From an uncultured Flavihumibacter sp. (GTDB lineage Bacteria > Bacteroidota > Bacteroidia > Chitinophagales > Chitinophagaceae), in contig CAMLRX010000061.1 in the NCBI GenBank assembly GCA_946482545.1, positions 1 to 27,245 of the forward strand: a stretch of DNA of 27,245 nt, read 5' to 3'. This document shows positions 8,248 through 15,408 of the stretch, piece after piece. Position 1 is the first letter of the stretch. Every line of letters starts with the position of its first letter. A program made the translations under genes and the position numbers. The notes beneath the pieces were generated by a model. It ran no database searches and was not told where the DNA came from. It saw only the letters and a program-made list of their open reading frames with translations.

Positions 8248-8347
8248 TGTTTCAGATTTTAGTGAATGAATACTGCTTTTCTAACACTGTTCCGGGTATA
8301 AAGGTTGAAAGGGAAACGAAATGTTCAGGAACGGTTTCTGAAGTTCC

Positions 8348-8854
8348 CTAAGGCAGGTCTATCATTCTGATCTTTACTTTTTTTTCGATGGTGCCTTTTC
8401 CATATTTATCTGTGAATACCACCGTTACATCGTATACTTCTTCCCATTGCATGGGCGAACCCGTATTTACGGTGCACGAAAGGAATTTCGCTTCTTCTTT
8501 GGCGAACAGATCTTCTCCTTTAAAAAGATCGGGTTCCGAAAGCAGGGTCTTTCCATTCTTATCCTGGATAAGCAAGGAGCACCCCACGCTTACTTTTCCA
8601 TCCTTCTCCTTCAGGCCTTCCACATTTTCGTTGCGGATGATGAAACTTTCGCCCAGTGGGATATCCACATGATTTATTTCTTCCTCATTCATCATCATCT
8701 TCGTGTTGCCTACTTTCAGGTTCTTATAAGTGGTAAGCATGCCGGTATTCCCGTTTTTTGAAAAGCCGCTGCTTTCAAGGTTGCAGGACATGGTTACGGT
8801 AAGCATCACAAAGAGGAAAAGTTGTTGGAGCGGGGTAAAAAAACGCTGGTTCAT
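8348..8854 (-). CDS. Unknown lipoprotein with C-terminal beta-strand domain
   Basis: I do not recognise a named family in this 168-residue protein. The N-terminus (MNQRFFTPLQQLFLFVMLTVTMSC) is a lipoprotein signal with Cys24, followed by a Ser/Gly/Asn linker. The rest alternates short hydrophobic and polar stretches, with GESFIIRNENVEGL, VSVGCSLLIQDKNGKTLL and YDVTVVFTDKYGKGTIEKKVKIRM. This suggests a small Ig-like or C2-like beta sandwich of the type found in secreted Bacteroidota proteins with a chaperone-like or binding role. A Cys pair (in VGCSLL and LSCTVN) could form a disulfide. It lies 100 bases upstream of the SDR gene on the same strand and is divergent from the globin gene. Confidence 0.8.
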   Translation of the reverse strand: MNQRFFTPLQQLFLFVMLTVTMSCNLESSGFSKNGNTGMLTTYKNLKVGNTKMMMNEEEINHVDIPLGESFIIRNENVEGLKEKDGKVSVGCSLLIQDKNGKTLLSEPDLFKGEDLFAKEEAKFLSCTVNTGSPMQWEEVYDVTVVFTDKYGKGTIEKKVKIRMIDLP

Positions 8855-8929
8855 GTTAAAGGTTTAAGGTGAAAATGGTTCATGAATTTCCGCCATTTTA
8901 TCGAAGGGAGAAAAGAAATTGAGGTAAAA

Positions 8930-8968
8930 ACTGTAAATTATTGAGGGAATGCAAGGCTGTTTTACAGT
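8930..8968. promoter_or_regulatory. Inverted repeat upstream of the globin gene
   Basis: ACTGTAAA (8930-8937) and TTTACAGT (8961-8968) form a perfect 8-bp inverted repeat, centres 31 bases (about three helical turns) apart. It ends 23 bases before the globin start at 8992. The spacing suits two binding sites for one regulator. It does not match the FNR consensus that I know. Confidence 0.25.
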
Positions 8969-8991
8969 CTGTTCCCACAAACCCATGCGTT

Positions 8992-9417
8992 ATGACGATG
9001 AGCAGTCAGCAGATAAAACTGGTTAAAAGTACCTGGCATATCTTCAGGAGTATTGACCCAAAGTTGGTGGGGGATGTATTCTACAGCAAACTCTTTTTCG
9101 ATTATCCCGAACTCCGGCCCATGTTTCCGAAGAAGATGGCAGGCCAATATGAAAAACTGATTCAGATGCTGAATACAATCGTAGCCGGGCTTGACCACCT
9201 TGATGCATTGCGTACAGTAATCAGCGATATGGCTGCCAGGCATACCGGCTATGGTGTTCACCCCGAACATTATAATGCGGTAGGCGAAGCATTGTTATGG
9301 ACGCTGGAGCAGGGATTACGCAACGACTGGAACGAAGCGGTGAAAGATGCCTGGCTTACATGTTACACTATACTTTCCACAGCGATGATCAACGCAGAAA
9401 AGCCTGAAACAACATAG
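8992..9417 (+). CDS. Single-domain bacterial haemoglobin (Vgb/Hmp-type globin)
   Basis: The 141-residue product is a single globin domain aligned in style with the haem domain of flavohaemoglobins. The B10 tyrosine is Tyr31 in VFYSKLF, the E7 glutamine is Gln52 in MAGQYEKL, and the proximal F8 histidine is His84 in ARHTGYGV. The signature HPEHYNAVGEALL follows. No FAD or NAD domain is attached, so electrons must come from a separate reductase. Tyr-B10 and Gln-E7 are the residues that stabilise bound oxygen in this family and fit NO dioxygenase or oxygen-delivery roles. I start at ATG 8992: the reading from TTG 8941 adds a Cys/Pro-containing tail foreign to globins and would cover the inverted repeat. 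It converges with the UbiD gene, with seven bases between the stops. Confidence 0.9.
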   Translation: MTMSSQQIKLVKSTWHIFRSIDPKLVGDVFYSKLFFDYPELRPMFPKKMAGQYEKLIQMLNTIVAGLDHLDALRTVISDMAARHTGYGVHPEHYNAVGEALLWTLEQGLRNDWNEAVKDAWLTCYTILSTAMINAEKPETT

Positions 9418-9424
9418 GGGATAC

Positions 9425-11266
9425 TTACTTCAGTTTTCCATACAACGATCCGCTTTTCGCGAACAACCTGTCTATGTTTTTTTCTACTGAAGCATCCGTT
9501 TCCAGTACCGGTGCATGGTGTGGCTTAATCCGTGCGTCAATCACAAGCGGCCCTTTACAGCCCCAGTGTTTATTTTCGGTAAAAGCGGCGATCCCATGAA
9601 TGTCGTGTGAAGGATTGCTTCGTGTAAAGGTTACCCAAAGGAAATTCCGGAGACTGGCAGCAGTAAAATTGGCATCATCACACCAAACGATCAGCGGGAG
9701 ATCACGGAGTTCATCCAGTTGCGTAGACAATACTGCATCTATTTCTTTCAACGCAGTTTCGGTTTCCGCCGGGATAGTATATGGTTGGGTTTGAATGGCC
9801 ACCACGCCAGGCAGGATGAGTTGAACATTCGAAAACGCGCTCACTTCTTTCAACGGTTGCGGCACATCGGTACAAAGGTTGCGCACCGGATCTCCATAAG
9901 CGGCGAAAACCACTTTACTGCCGGTGTTCAACCCGGTTCCCGAGTAGTCCAGAGTATCAATGGTAGTATGGGTATGAAAATGCACATCCCTTTCCAGGTT
10001 GATCCTTTTCAGCAGGAAAGAAAAGTACTCCGCTATATCGTGTGTGGTAACTTTGTTTGCTTCGTCGGCGGTAATAAAGAGAAACTTGGCCAGGCTCAGT
10101 TGTCCTGTTCCGAGAATATGGTTCGCGATGGTGAGCAACTCTGCCGGTTGTTTGGCGGGCATATACGGCGTGTACCTTTCCGAGCCAACAGCGAGCAGCA
10201 AAGGATGTACCCCGGCGGCATCTACGGCATGCACTTCTTTCACACCGGGAATTTCGTTGGGAATGGCATCTCCGGTGATCTCATGGATGAGTTGGCCGAA
10301 GCTGGTATCTTCCTGTGGCGGTCTGCCCACCACTGTGAAGGGCCAGATGGCATTTTTGCGGGCGAATACTTTATGCACGCGCATCAGCGGGAAGGGATGC
10401 TTCAGACTATAATACCCCAGGTGGTCGCCGAAAGGGCCTTCGGGTTTGTTTTCCCCGGGAAACACTTCACCTGTAATCACGAAATCAGCATCTGTACTGA
10501 TACAGAATCCGTCCTGGTAGGTGTACCGGAACCTTCTTCCGCCCAGCACGCCGGCAAAAGTCATTTCACTGATCCCTTCGGGCAGCGGCATCACAGCCGA
10601 AACGGTGTGGGAGGGAGGGCCTCCGGCGAAAACACTCACTTTCAGCGGCATTCCTTTCTTGTTGGCTTTTGTTTGGTGAACACCTATGCCGCGGTGCAAC
10701 TGATAGTGCAAACCTATTTCTTTGTCTGGCGCATATTCGTTCCCTGAAAGCTGTATCCGGTACATGCCGAGGTTGGATTTCATGATACCGGGCTGATCGG
10801 GGTCTTCGGTATACACTTGCGGAAGGGTCACAAATGCGCCGCCATCCATGGGCCAGTGATGAATCTGTGGAATATCGGATAGGCTGATTTCCTCGTGCAG
10901 TACGGGTTTGGATACCGGGTTCTTCAGGGGAAGCGCTCTGAAGGCGGCCAGACCTGCCCCGAGGTTACTGAAAGGCTTTTTCAACGCCTGCATGGGATCG
11001 TTCTTCAAGGCTATAAGTTGCTGAACACCCGCCAGGGTATCCCGGAAAATAAACCGGCTCCGCTCCAGGGTGCCGAAAATATTGGAGGCTGCACGGAACC
11101 TGCTGCCTTGCACACGCTCAAACAACAGGGCGGGACCACCGGCTTCATACACACGCAGATGGATAGCCGCCATTTCCAGCCGCGGATCCACTTCTTCTTT
11201 TATCCTGACCAGTTGATTGTTCCTTTCCAGATCGAGCAGACACTCCTCTAATGATCGGTACGCCAT
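9425..11266 (-). CDS. UbiD family (de)carboxylase, prenylated-FMN dependent
   Basis: The 613-residue length and sequence fit the UbiD superfamily, cytoplasmic enzymes that add or remove CO2 on aromatic or alpha,beta-unsaturated acids using prenylated FMN. Family markers are NLGMYRIQL (165-173) and HRG (191-193), which contribute to metal and cofactor binding, and PEGPFGDHLGYY (275-286), whose first Glu (276) is the conserved glutamate. GRPPQEDT follows. The start at ATG 11264-11266 (MAYRSLEECL) is preferred, because the upstream start at 11299 would overlap the candidate -7 element at 11286-11293. No UbiX flavin prenyltransferase is in the window and no ubiquinone gene is nearby. Many Bacteroidota use menaquinone, so a role in quinone synthesis (including the futalosine branch) is possible but not shown. 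Confidence 0.93.
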   Translation of the reverse strand: MAYRSLEECLLDLERNNQLVRIKEEVDPRLEMAAIHLRVYEAGGPALLFERVQGSRFRAASNIFGTLERSRFIFRDTLAGVQQLIALKNDPMQALKKPFSNLGAGLAAFRALPLKNPVSKPVLHEEISLSDIPQIHHWPMDGGAFVTLPQVYTEDPDQPGIMKSNLGMYRIQLSGNEYAPDKEIGLHYQLHRGIGVHQTKANKKGMPLKVSVFAGGPPSHTVSAVMPLPEGISEMTFAGVLGGRRFRYTYQDGFCISTDADFVITGEVFPGENKPEGPFGDHLGYYSLKHPFPLMRVHKVFARKNAIWPFTVVGRPPQEDTSFGQLIHEITGDAIPNEIPGVKEVHAVDAAGVHPLLLAVGSERYTPYMPAKQPAELLTIANHILGTGQLSLAKFLFITADEANKVTTHDIAEYFSFLLKRINLERDVHFHTHTTIDTLDYSGTGLNTGSKVVFAAYGDPVRNLCTDVPQPLKEVSAFSNVQLILPGVVAIQTQPYTIPAETETALKEIDAVLSTQLDELRDLPLIVWCDDANFTAASLRNFLWVTFTRSNPSHDIHGIAAFTENKHWGCKGPLVIDARIKPHHAPVLETDASVEKNIDRLFAKSGSLYGKLK

Positions 11267-11285
11267 GACTAATGTTTTGTGGGGG

Positions 11286-11293
11286 CAAAGATA
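11286..11293 (-). promoter_or_regulatory. Candidate -7 element of the UbiD gene
   Basis: On the minus strand the bases read TATCTTTG, an exact match to TAnnTTTG, 19 bases upstream of the chosen start at 11266. No clear TTG is seen at the -33 distance. Confidence 0.4.
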
Positions 11294-11317
11294 GAACACA
11301 TACGGGGAGAAATAGTT

Positions 11318-11348
11318 TTGAACGGCGTTGGCGCATTGGCTAATATTG
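11318..11348 (+). promoter_or_regulatory. Candidate promoter of the TPR/AraC regulator gene
   Basis: TTG (11318-11320, within TTTTG) and TAATATTG (11341-11348) are separated by 20 bases. The -7 differs from TAnnTTTG at one position. Transcription would start about 15 bases before the ATG at 11371. It is back to back with the UbiD promoter. Confidence 0.5.
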
Positions 11349-11370
11349 TGTTCCCGAAAACCTCCCGTTT

Positions 11371-13038
11371 ATGATGAAGCTGTGTGCCGCGTGTTTGCTG
11401 GCTTTTGTATTGACCCTGTTTTTTTCTCCCGCTTTTACCCAGGATAAAACCCTGTACGACTCCGCTAAAAAACTATTGCCAAACCAGGCCGTGGAGGCCG
11501 AAAAGCTGGCTTTGGAGTTTCTCCGGCAGTCCAGGGAAAGTAACGTGGATTCCAGCCTGGCCAGGGGGCATTACTTACTGGGAACCATCAATTACTACCT
11601 GGGTCACTATTATATATCAGTGGACTACTTCCAAAAGGCGTTGAAGTCTGACTTCCTGAAAAAGGACCTGAAACTGGCCGAGTCCTGCTGGAACAATATC
11701 GGCGCATCTTCAGATAAGCTGAACCTTCTTCCGCAGGCGCTTTCTGCTTACCAGGAATCACTCAAGCTCGCCGAGCAGCGGAAAGACAGCACGGGCATCG
11801 CCGAAACATGGATCAATATCGGGTTGCTGGCAGGAAGGGTAAAGAATTACAAGGAAGCCGATGTTACCACCCGTCGCGCACTGGCTTATTTCACCAGTAA
11901 AATGGATACGCTCAATATTTCATTGTGTTTCCAGAACCTGTCTGTTTTTTACGCTGAACAAGGCAGTTATGATTCTGCTTACAAATACAATGTATTGAGC
12001 CTTGAACTGTACCAGGCCATAGGTGATGTATATGGAGAAACTGTATTAACCAATAACCTTGGCGTTAGATATTCGGATAAAAAACAATACGACCTGGCTA
12101 TCGCCACACAGGAGAAAGCGCTTCGTATGGCAAGGGAATTAGGTATGATTGGTTTTGAAGGAACCATTTTCATGAACATGGGTGAAAATTACCTTGCCCT
12201 AAAGAATTATCCTGAAGCCGAAAAGAATTTTAAACTGGCCTTCCTGATGAGCGATTCCGCTCAAACCAGGGACAACTATGAACGATTGTATTGGCTCATG
12301 ACCGATCTCTACGCCCAGCAAGGCAATTACCAGCAATATAGAAAATGGGCCGCCGCGTTCCAGGATTTTCTTGAGAAAGAGGCGGAAGCAGGAGCGCTCG
12401 CCCGCTACGATGAATTAAAAAATCTTTACGAACTGGATAAAAAGGAGGCGCAGATTCTCGCCCAAACCGAAAAACTGAAACAACGCAGGAACCAGTTATT
12501 GCTGATGGGGGCCGCCATCTTACTCATCTGCGGCGCGCTGGTGTTCATTACTATATTATATATACGCTCCAAAAAACTGATGCGCTCCCTTTACCTGAGC
12601 AATGTGGCGCAGGTAAAACAGCCCAGGGTGGTAGTCGAAACCGCGGCAACAGGCCAGCAGGAAAAAGAAGGCAGAAGTCAGCACGCGGAACTTTTCGCCC
12701 GTATCGAAGACAGAATGGCGGAAGAAAAACTGTTCCGTCGCCCCAACCTCACCATCGCCGACCTGAGTGCCGCGCTGGGCAGCAACGACAAATACATCTC
12801 ACAGGCCATCAATTCGCTGAGCGGAAAAAACTTCCCCGGCTTCCTGAATGATTACCGGATCAATGAGGCCAAAAGGCTTATGCTTTCCGGTCAGGAACTT
12901 ACCTTAAAACAGATCGCGGCTGATTGCGGCTTCAGCAATCCGTCCACTTTTTACCGCCAGTTCAAAGAATTGACCGGACTAACACCTTCCAGTTTTTATG
13001 AAATGTGCCGTGAAGGTGTGCAGCACCAGGAGGTGTAA
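11371..13038 (+). CDS. Membrane-anchored TPR sensor fused to an AraC-type DNA-binding domain
   Basis: This 555-residue protein has a signal peptide or first anchor (MMKLCAACLLAFVLTLFFSPAFTQ). A run of tetratricopeptide repeats follows from about 30 to 330 (for example LGHYYISVDYFQKAL, NNLGVRYSDKKQYDLAIATQEKAL, GENYLALKNYPEAEKNFKLAF). A short coiled coil (KKEAQILAQTEKLKQRRN) leads to a membrane segment at about 375-395 (LLLMGAAILLICGALVFITI). The cytoplasmic C-terminal HTH_18/AraC domain spans about 440-545 (LTIADLSAALGSNDKYISQAIN, then LTLKQIAADCGFSNPSTFYRQF). The layout puts TPRs in the periplasm and the DNA-binding domain in the cytoplasm, a one-protein transmembrane regulator well known in Bacteroidota. 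The likely targets are near: the small T9SS-domain gene downstream or the divergent UbiD gene. A second ATG at 11374 is equally possible. Confidence 0.92.
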   Translation: MMKLCAACLLAFVLTLFFSPAFTQDKTLYDSAKKLLPNQAVEAEKLALEFLRQSRESNVDSSLARGHYLLGTINYYLGHYYISVDYFQKALKSDFLKKDLKLAESCWNNIGASSDKLNLLPQALSAYQESLKLAEQRKDSTGIAETWINIGLLAGRVKNYKEADVTTRRALAYFTSKMDTLNISLCFQNLSVFYAEQGSYDSAYKYNVLSLELYQAIGDVYGETVLTNNLGVRYSDKKQYDLAIATQEKALRMARELGMIGFEGTIFMNMGENYLALKNYPEAEKNFKLAFLMSDSAQTRDNYERLYWLMTDLYAQQGNYQQYRKWAAAFQDFLEKEAEAGALARYDELKNLYELDKKEAQILAQTEKLKQRRNQLLLMGAAILLICGALVFITILYIRSKKLMRSLYLSNVAQVKQPRVVVETAATGQQEKEGRSQHAELFARIEDRMAEEKLFRRPNLTIADLSAALGSNDKYISQAINSLSGKNFPGFLNDYRINEAKRLMLSGQELTLKQIAADCGFSNPSTFYRQFKELTGLTPSSFYEMCREGVQHQEV

Positions 13039-13159
13039 ATTCACACCGTAAGCGTTCAAAACATGGAATTTATAGTCTTATATGGCTATTTTCCCTGTTT
13101 TGAGAGTTCAATTTCAGGAATTGAGAGAACCCCGTTTACAGAAAAAAGAATAGGGCAAT

Positions 13160-13167
13160 TAGTTTTG
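13160..13167 (+). promoter_or_regulatory. Candidate -7 element before the T9SS-domain gene
   Basis: TAGTTTTG is an exact TAnnTTTG match 69 bases before ATG 13237. A TTT at 13135-13137 lies 22 bases upstream as a poor -33 element. Its position inside the longer possible reading frame favours the shorter coding sequence. Confidence 0.35.
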
Positions 13168-13236
13168 AAGGGCATCCATTTACCCCGGATACACCCGAAT
13201 TCGAAACCCGCCTCCCCAGGCTTACCCTTCCCGATT

Positions 13237-13545
13237 ATGTACAACGGCACCAACTGGTTAAGTTACTTCAACAGTAGTTCTTCCATCCCTTCAGATGATG
13301 TGTATCTTTCTGAACACCACCCGCAGCTTATCGTGAAAGATATGCTGGAGGTAGATTCAGAAAGGTATGGTATAATAGAAAGAGTTTATGTGTACAACTC
13401 CCATGGTGATATATTGCTGGAGCAGGAATGTGGAGAAGAGCTCCTTTGTAAAATGGATGTGTCGGAATTACCCGCGGGAATTTATAACCTCGCGGTGATG
13501 CAGAAAAAAGGTGGTATAAAAAGCAGGAGGTTTCTGAAAGAGTAG
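13237..13545 (+). CDS. Small protein consisting of a T9SS type A sorting-like domain
   Basis: The last 75 residues match the pattern of C-terminal sorting domains used by the type IX secretion system. They include VYVYNSHGDILLEQ (beta strand with the Gly turn), then MDVSELPAGIYNLAVMQ (the diagnostic lpaGiY core) and a basic RRFLKE terminus. These domains normally end large secreted proteins and are removed on passage through the outer membrane. Here almost nothing precedes the domain. From ATG 13237 the protein has 102 residues and no signal peptide. From ATG 13063 it would have 160, but the extra N-terminus (MEFIVLYGYFPCFES) has no domain and looks like translated intergenic DNA. It may be a remnant of a larger secreted protein, or a stand-alone domain of unknown use. 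It lies 198 bases after the TPR/AraC regulator, with a 29-bp inverted repeat starting five bases after its stop. Confidence 0.6.
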   Translation: MYNGTNWLSYFNSSSSIPSDDVYLSEHHPQLIVKDMLEVDSERYGIIERVYVYNSHGDILLEQECGEELLCKMDVSELPAGIYNLAVMQKKGGIKSRRFLKE

Positions 13546-13550
13546 TTGTT

Positions 13551-13764
13551 TTTTCTCGCAACGACGCTACGGCGCAACGCGCACGCTTCCTGCTTCGTTC
13601 CTCGCAGCCTCACAGGCTCGGAGCATCTAATGAAGTAAGGTGCTCGAGAATATAATTCAACATCAGAATGACTTCCCTGAAATAAAACAACACAACCTGA
13701 CAGCTTTTCCTTAGCAAAAAATTAAATCAGCATCCCGTTGCGCCGTAGCGTCGTTGCGAGAAAA
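13551..13764. repeat. 214-bp MITE-like element with perfect 29-bp inverted ends
   Basis: The left arm 13551-13579 (starting TTTTCTCGCAACGACG) is the exact reverse complement of the right arm 13736-13764 (ending CGTCGTTGCGAGAAAA). The 156-bp interior has no gene. It holds two smaller stems, AGCCT/AGGCT near 13606-13618 and GAGCA (13621-13625) with TGCTC (13641-13645). The arms are GC-rich while the right part of the interior is AT-rich. No target-site duplication is evident at the outer edges. It may be a non-autonomous mobile element or a large bidirectional hairpin that ends transcription from the T9SS-domain gene. Nothing else is seen in this gene-free stretch apart from the features at 13761-13836. 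Confidence 0.75.
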
Positions 13765-13800
13765 TAAATTCACTCAGATAAAAATAAATTCACACAGAAT
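13761..13800. repeat. Two tandem 20-bp copies
   Basis: Units 13761-13780 and 13781-13800 both begin AAAATAAATTCAC and continue with CAGA after one changed base, differing only in the last two bases otherwise. The first unit overlaps the right arm of the inverted-repeat element by four bases. Confidence 0.5.
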
Positions 13801-13836
13801 AAAAAAAGCCGGAAGCAATTTTCACTGCTTCCGGCT
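13801..13836 (-). terminator. Rho-independent terminator for the small minus-strand gene
   Basis: AGCCGGAAGCA (13807-13817) and TGCTTCCGGCT (13826-13836) form an 11-bp perfect stem with an 8-base loop. On the minus strand it is followed by a T-run (A-run at 13801-13806 on the plus strand). It lies 27 bases beyond the stop of the gene at 13864-14073. Confidence 0.8.
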
Positions 13837-13863
13837 CCCGCCCGGAAAAGAGGTGGCACTGAA

Positions 13864-14073
13864 TTACCAAATCTCTCCATCGCGACCGGTAAAAATGGGC
13901 GCATCCCATATCATCCCGGATTGGGCATCTTTTCCTTCTTTACTGTTTGTCATCATCTTTTTGGATGATTTTTCTTCCGAAGTAATGATTGCGTGCATGG
14001 GCACATAATCCCTCGGGTTTTCAACAGTAAGAATGGATGAAGACGTTTTTTGCTGTAACAATGGATGCTGCAT
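13864..14073 (-). CDS. Small protein of unknown function (69 aa)
   Basis: The frame runs from ATG 14071-14073 to TAA 13864-13866 and encodes 69 mostly polar residues with no signal peptide or membrane segment. The N-terminal half contains TVENPRDYVPMHAIITSEE, followed by a Lys/Ser-rich linker. The C-terminal WDAPIFTGRDGEIW is rich in aromatic and acidic residues. I do not recognise the family. The main support for a real gene is the well-formed terminator placed directly after its stop on the same strand. It is a monocistronic unit, separated by about 107 bases from the iron permease gene upstream. Confidence 0.6.
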   Translation of the reverse strand: MQHPLLQQKTSSSILTVENPRDYVPMHAIITSEEKSSKKMMTNSKEGKDAQSGMIWDAPIFTGRDGEIW

Positions 14074-14180
14074 AGGATTCTTTTTTAATCTGGTTAAAAA
14101 AAATATGCCAGCATCGTTAGATGTGTGAATTTACGGAATAAGCCGCATTCATCCACAGAAACGGATCAATTTTTCCACAT

Positions 14181-14642
14181 TTATTTCCGGGTGCCTTTTA
14201 CTTTCCTCAAATGGTTATCACACGCCTCATCCAGGGAATGGGACTGGTGTATATCAGCTTCCTTTTCGGCAAGCAGGGCGATCTTTCTGTAATACTTCCG
14301 GACCGCTTCAATTTCCGCTTCCGTGAGTTCTTCCAGATCCACCAGCCTGTTGCTGGCCTGCGGGCTGCTTGCGATCAGTTCGTTCAGCTTCATGTGCAGG
14401 GCCGCGGTATCTTTGTTCTGCGATTGCTGGATCACGAACACCATCAGGAACGTAATGATGGTGGTGCCGGTGTTGATCACCAGTTGCCATGTTTCCGAAT
14501 AATCGAATACGGGTCCGCACAATGCCCAGACCACAACGATAAGGATCGCACTCACGGATGCCGCCGGACTTCCTGCCGCCTTTGTAACCTTCGCCGCCAC
14601 TTTATCGAACAACTTTCGCTGCCCTTTTCTTTTTGCTTTCAT
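14181..14642 (-). CDS. Low-affinity iron permease family protein
   Basis: The 153-residue product matches the bacterial low-affinity iron permease family (the Fet4-related Pfam family). A basic N-terminus (MKAKRKGQRKLFDKVAAKVTKAAGSP) is followed by two membrane segments, at about 28-47 (SAILIVVVWALCGPVF) and 54-72 (LVINTGTTIITFLMVFVIQ). The family hallmark FVIQQSQNKDTAALHMKLNELI follows, then an acidic helical tail (DLEELTEAEIEAVRKYY). Bacterial members have only two membrane segments, so whether they carry iron by themselves is not settled; the name comes from the yeast relative. It is divergent from the ECF sigma gene, 92 bases start to start. Confidence 0.85.
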   Translation of the reverse strand: MKAKRKGQRKLFDKVAAKVTKAAGSPAASVSAILIVVVWALCGPVFDYSETWQLVINTGTTIITFLMVFVIQQSQNKDTAALHMKLNELIASSPQASNRLVDLEELTEAEIEAVRKYYRKIALLAEKEADIHQSHSLDEACDNHLRKVKGTRK

Positions 14643-14710
14643 GCTGTTTTATTTTCTTTAAATTACTTTAGTTTACCAAAACTTAACGTGGCCGCCCTGT
14701 ATTGCTCCTG

Positions 14711-14718
14711 TATTTTTG
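14711..14718 (+). promoter_or_regulatory. Candidate -7 element of the sigma-factor operon
   Basis: TATTTTTG matches TAnnTTTG exactly, 16 bases before the start at 14735. No TTG is seen at the -33 distance. Confidence 0.5.
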
Positions 14719-14734
14719 GCGGCAAATCGCAATT

Positions 14735-15340
14735 ATGAACCAAGGGTACGAAATTACGGAAGCCGATTGGAATGCGTTCCGCGAAGGAGATGCTTCCGCT
14801 TATGCGGTGATCTACCGCCGTTTCTACCCCGGACTTTTCAACTATGGTACCCGGTTCACTTCCGATCCCACTATTATAGAAGACAGTATTCAGGAGATAT
14901 TTACACAGTTCTGGATCCAACGCAGCCAGTTGGAACATATCAAGGCTTTGCATAGTTACCTCTTCGTTTCTTTCCGGCACCAACTGTTTAAACAGCTTAA
15001 AAAGAACAAACTTCCTGATTTCTCCTCAATTCCATTTGAGCTTGATATTTCCGCCGACCAGATCATGATTAACGCGGAAAAAATGTACCAGGAACGGCTT
15101 CGCCTCGAAAAAGCCATCGCTCGCCTTACACCGCGGCAGAAAGAAGCCATCTTCTTCAAATTCTACGAGAACCTCTCTTATGAGGAAATCGCTTCCATTA
15201 TGGGCATCAGCACCAAGGCGACCTATAAACTGGTAGCCCGCTCCATCCAGGAACTCCGGAAAGTGTACACCGAAGAGCTGAACGCACTGCTGCTGGGTTA
15301 TATCGGCGCCATTTGCGTGGGGCAGCTATTTTCGGCTTAA
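14735..15340 (+). CDS. ECF RNA polymerase sigma factor (SusC/D-linked)
   Basis: The 201-residue protein has the two domains of an ECF sigma factor. Region 2 (about 20-90) includes YRRFYPGLFNYGTRF and the core-binding IIEDSIQEIFTQFWIQR. Region 4 (about 125-180) includes LTPRQKEAIFFKFYENLSYEEIASIMGIS and a helix-turn-helix. The ATG at 14735 is chosen because upstream in-frame codons (from 14702) overlap the -7 element. In Bacteroidota, such factors pair with a FecR-like anti-sigma factor and direct transcription of the SusC/SusD genes that follow; exactly that order is seen here. The C-terminus (LLLGYIGAICVGQLFSA) is hydrophobic. Confidence 0.95.
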   Translation: MNQGYEITEADWNAFREGDASAYAVIYRRFYPGLFNYGTRFTSDPTIIEDSIQEIFTQFWIQRSQLEHIKALHSYLFVSFRHQLFKQLKKNKLPDFSSIPFELDISADQIMINAEKMYQERLRLEKAIARLTPRQKEAIFFKFYENLSYEEIASIMGISTKATYKLVARSIQELRKVYTEELNALLLGYIGAICVGQLFSA

Positions 15341-15408
15341 CATTAAATTCATCTGTTTCCGTGGGGTAATATTTTGCTTTCCCTGCTCCTCTGTAGAAAA
15401 GGCGCGGA

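Noticed and set aside
9719..10747. Long plus-strand open frame (342 codons) opposite the UbiD gene
   Set aside because: It has no domain, is rich in His, Arg and Gly in a way typical of antisense translation, and lies fully opposite a clearly recognised enzyme.
13063..13236. Longer N-terminus for the T9SS-domain protein
   Set aside because: It contains a good TAnnTTTG promoter match and shows neither signal peptide nor domain, so it is more likely leader DNA; not fully excluded.
13551..13800. CRISPR-like array
   Set aside because: The repeats are one inverted pair and one adjacent tandem pair, without regular spacers or cas genes.
13754..14008. 84-codon plus-strand frame overlapping the tandem repeat and terminator
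   Set aside because: It reads through the terminator hairpin and opposite the small minus-strand gene; its composition looks like translated non-coding DNA.
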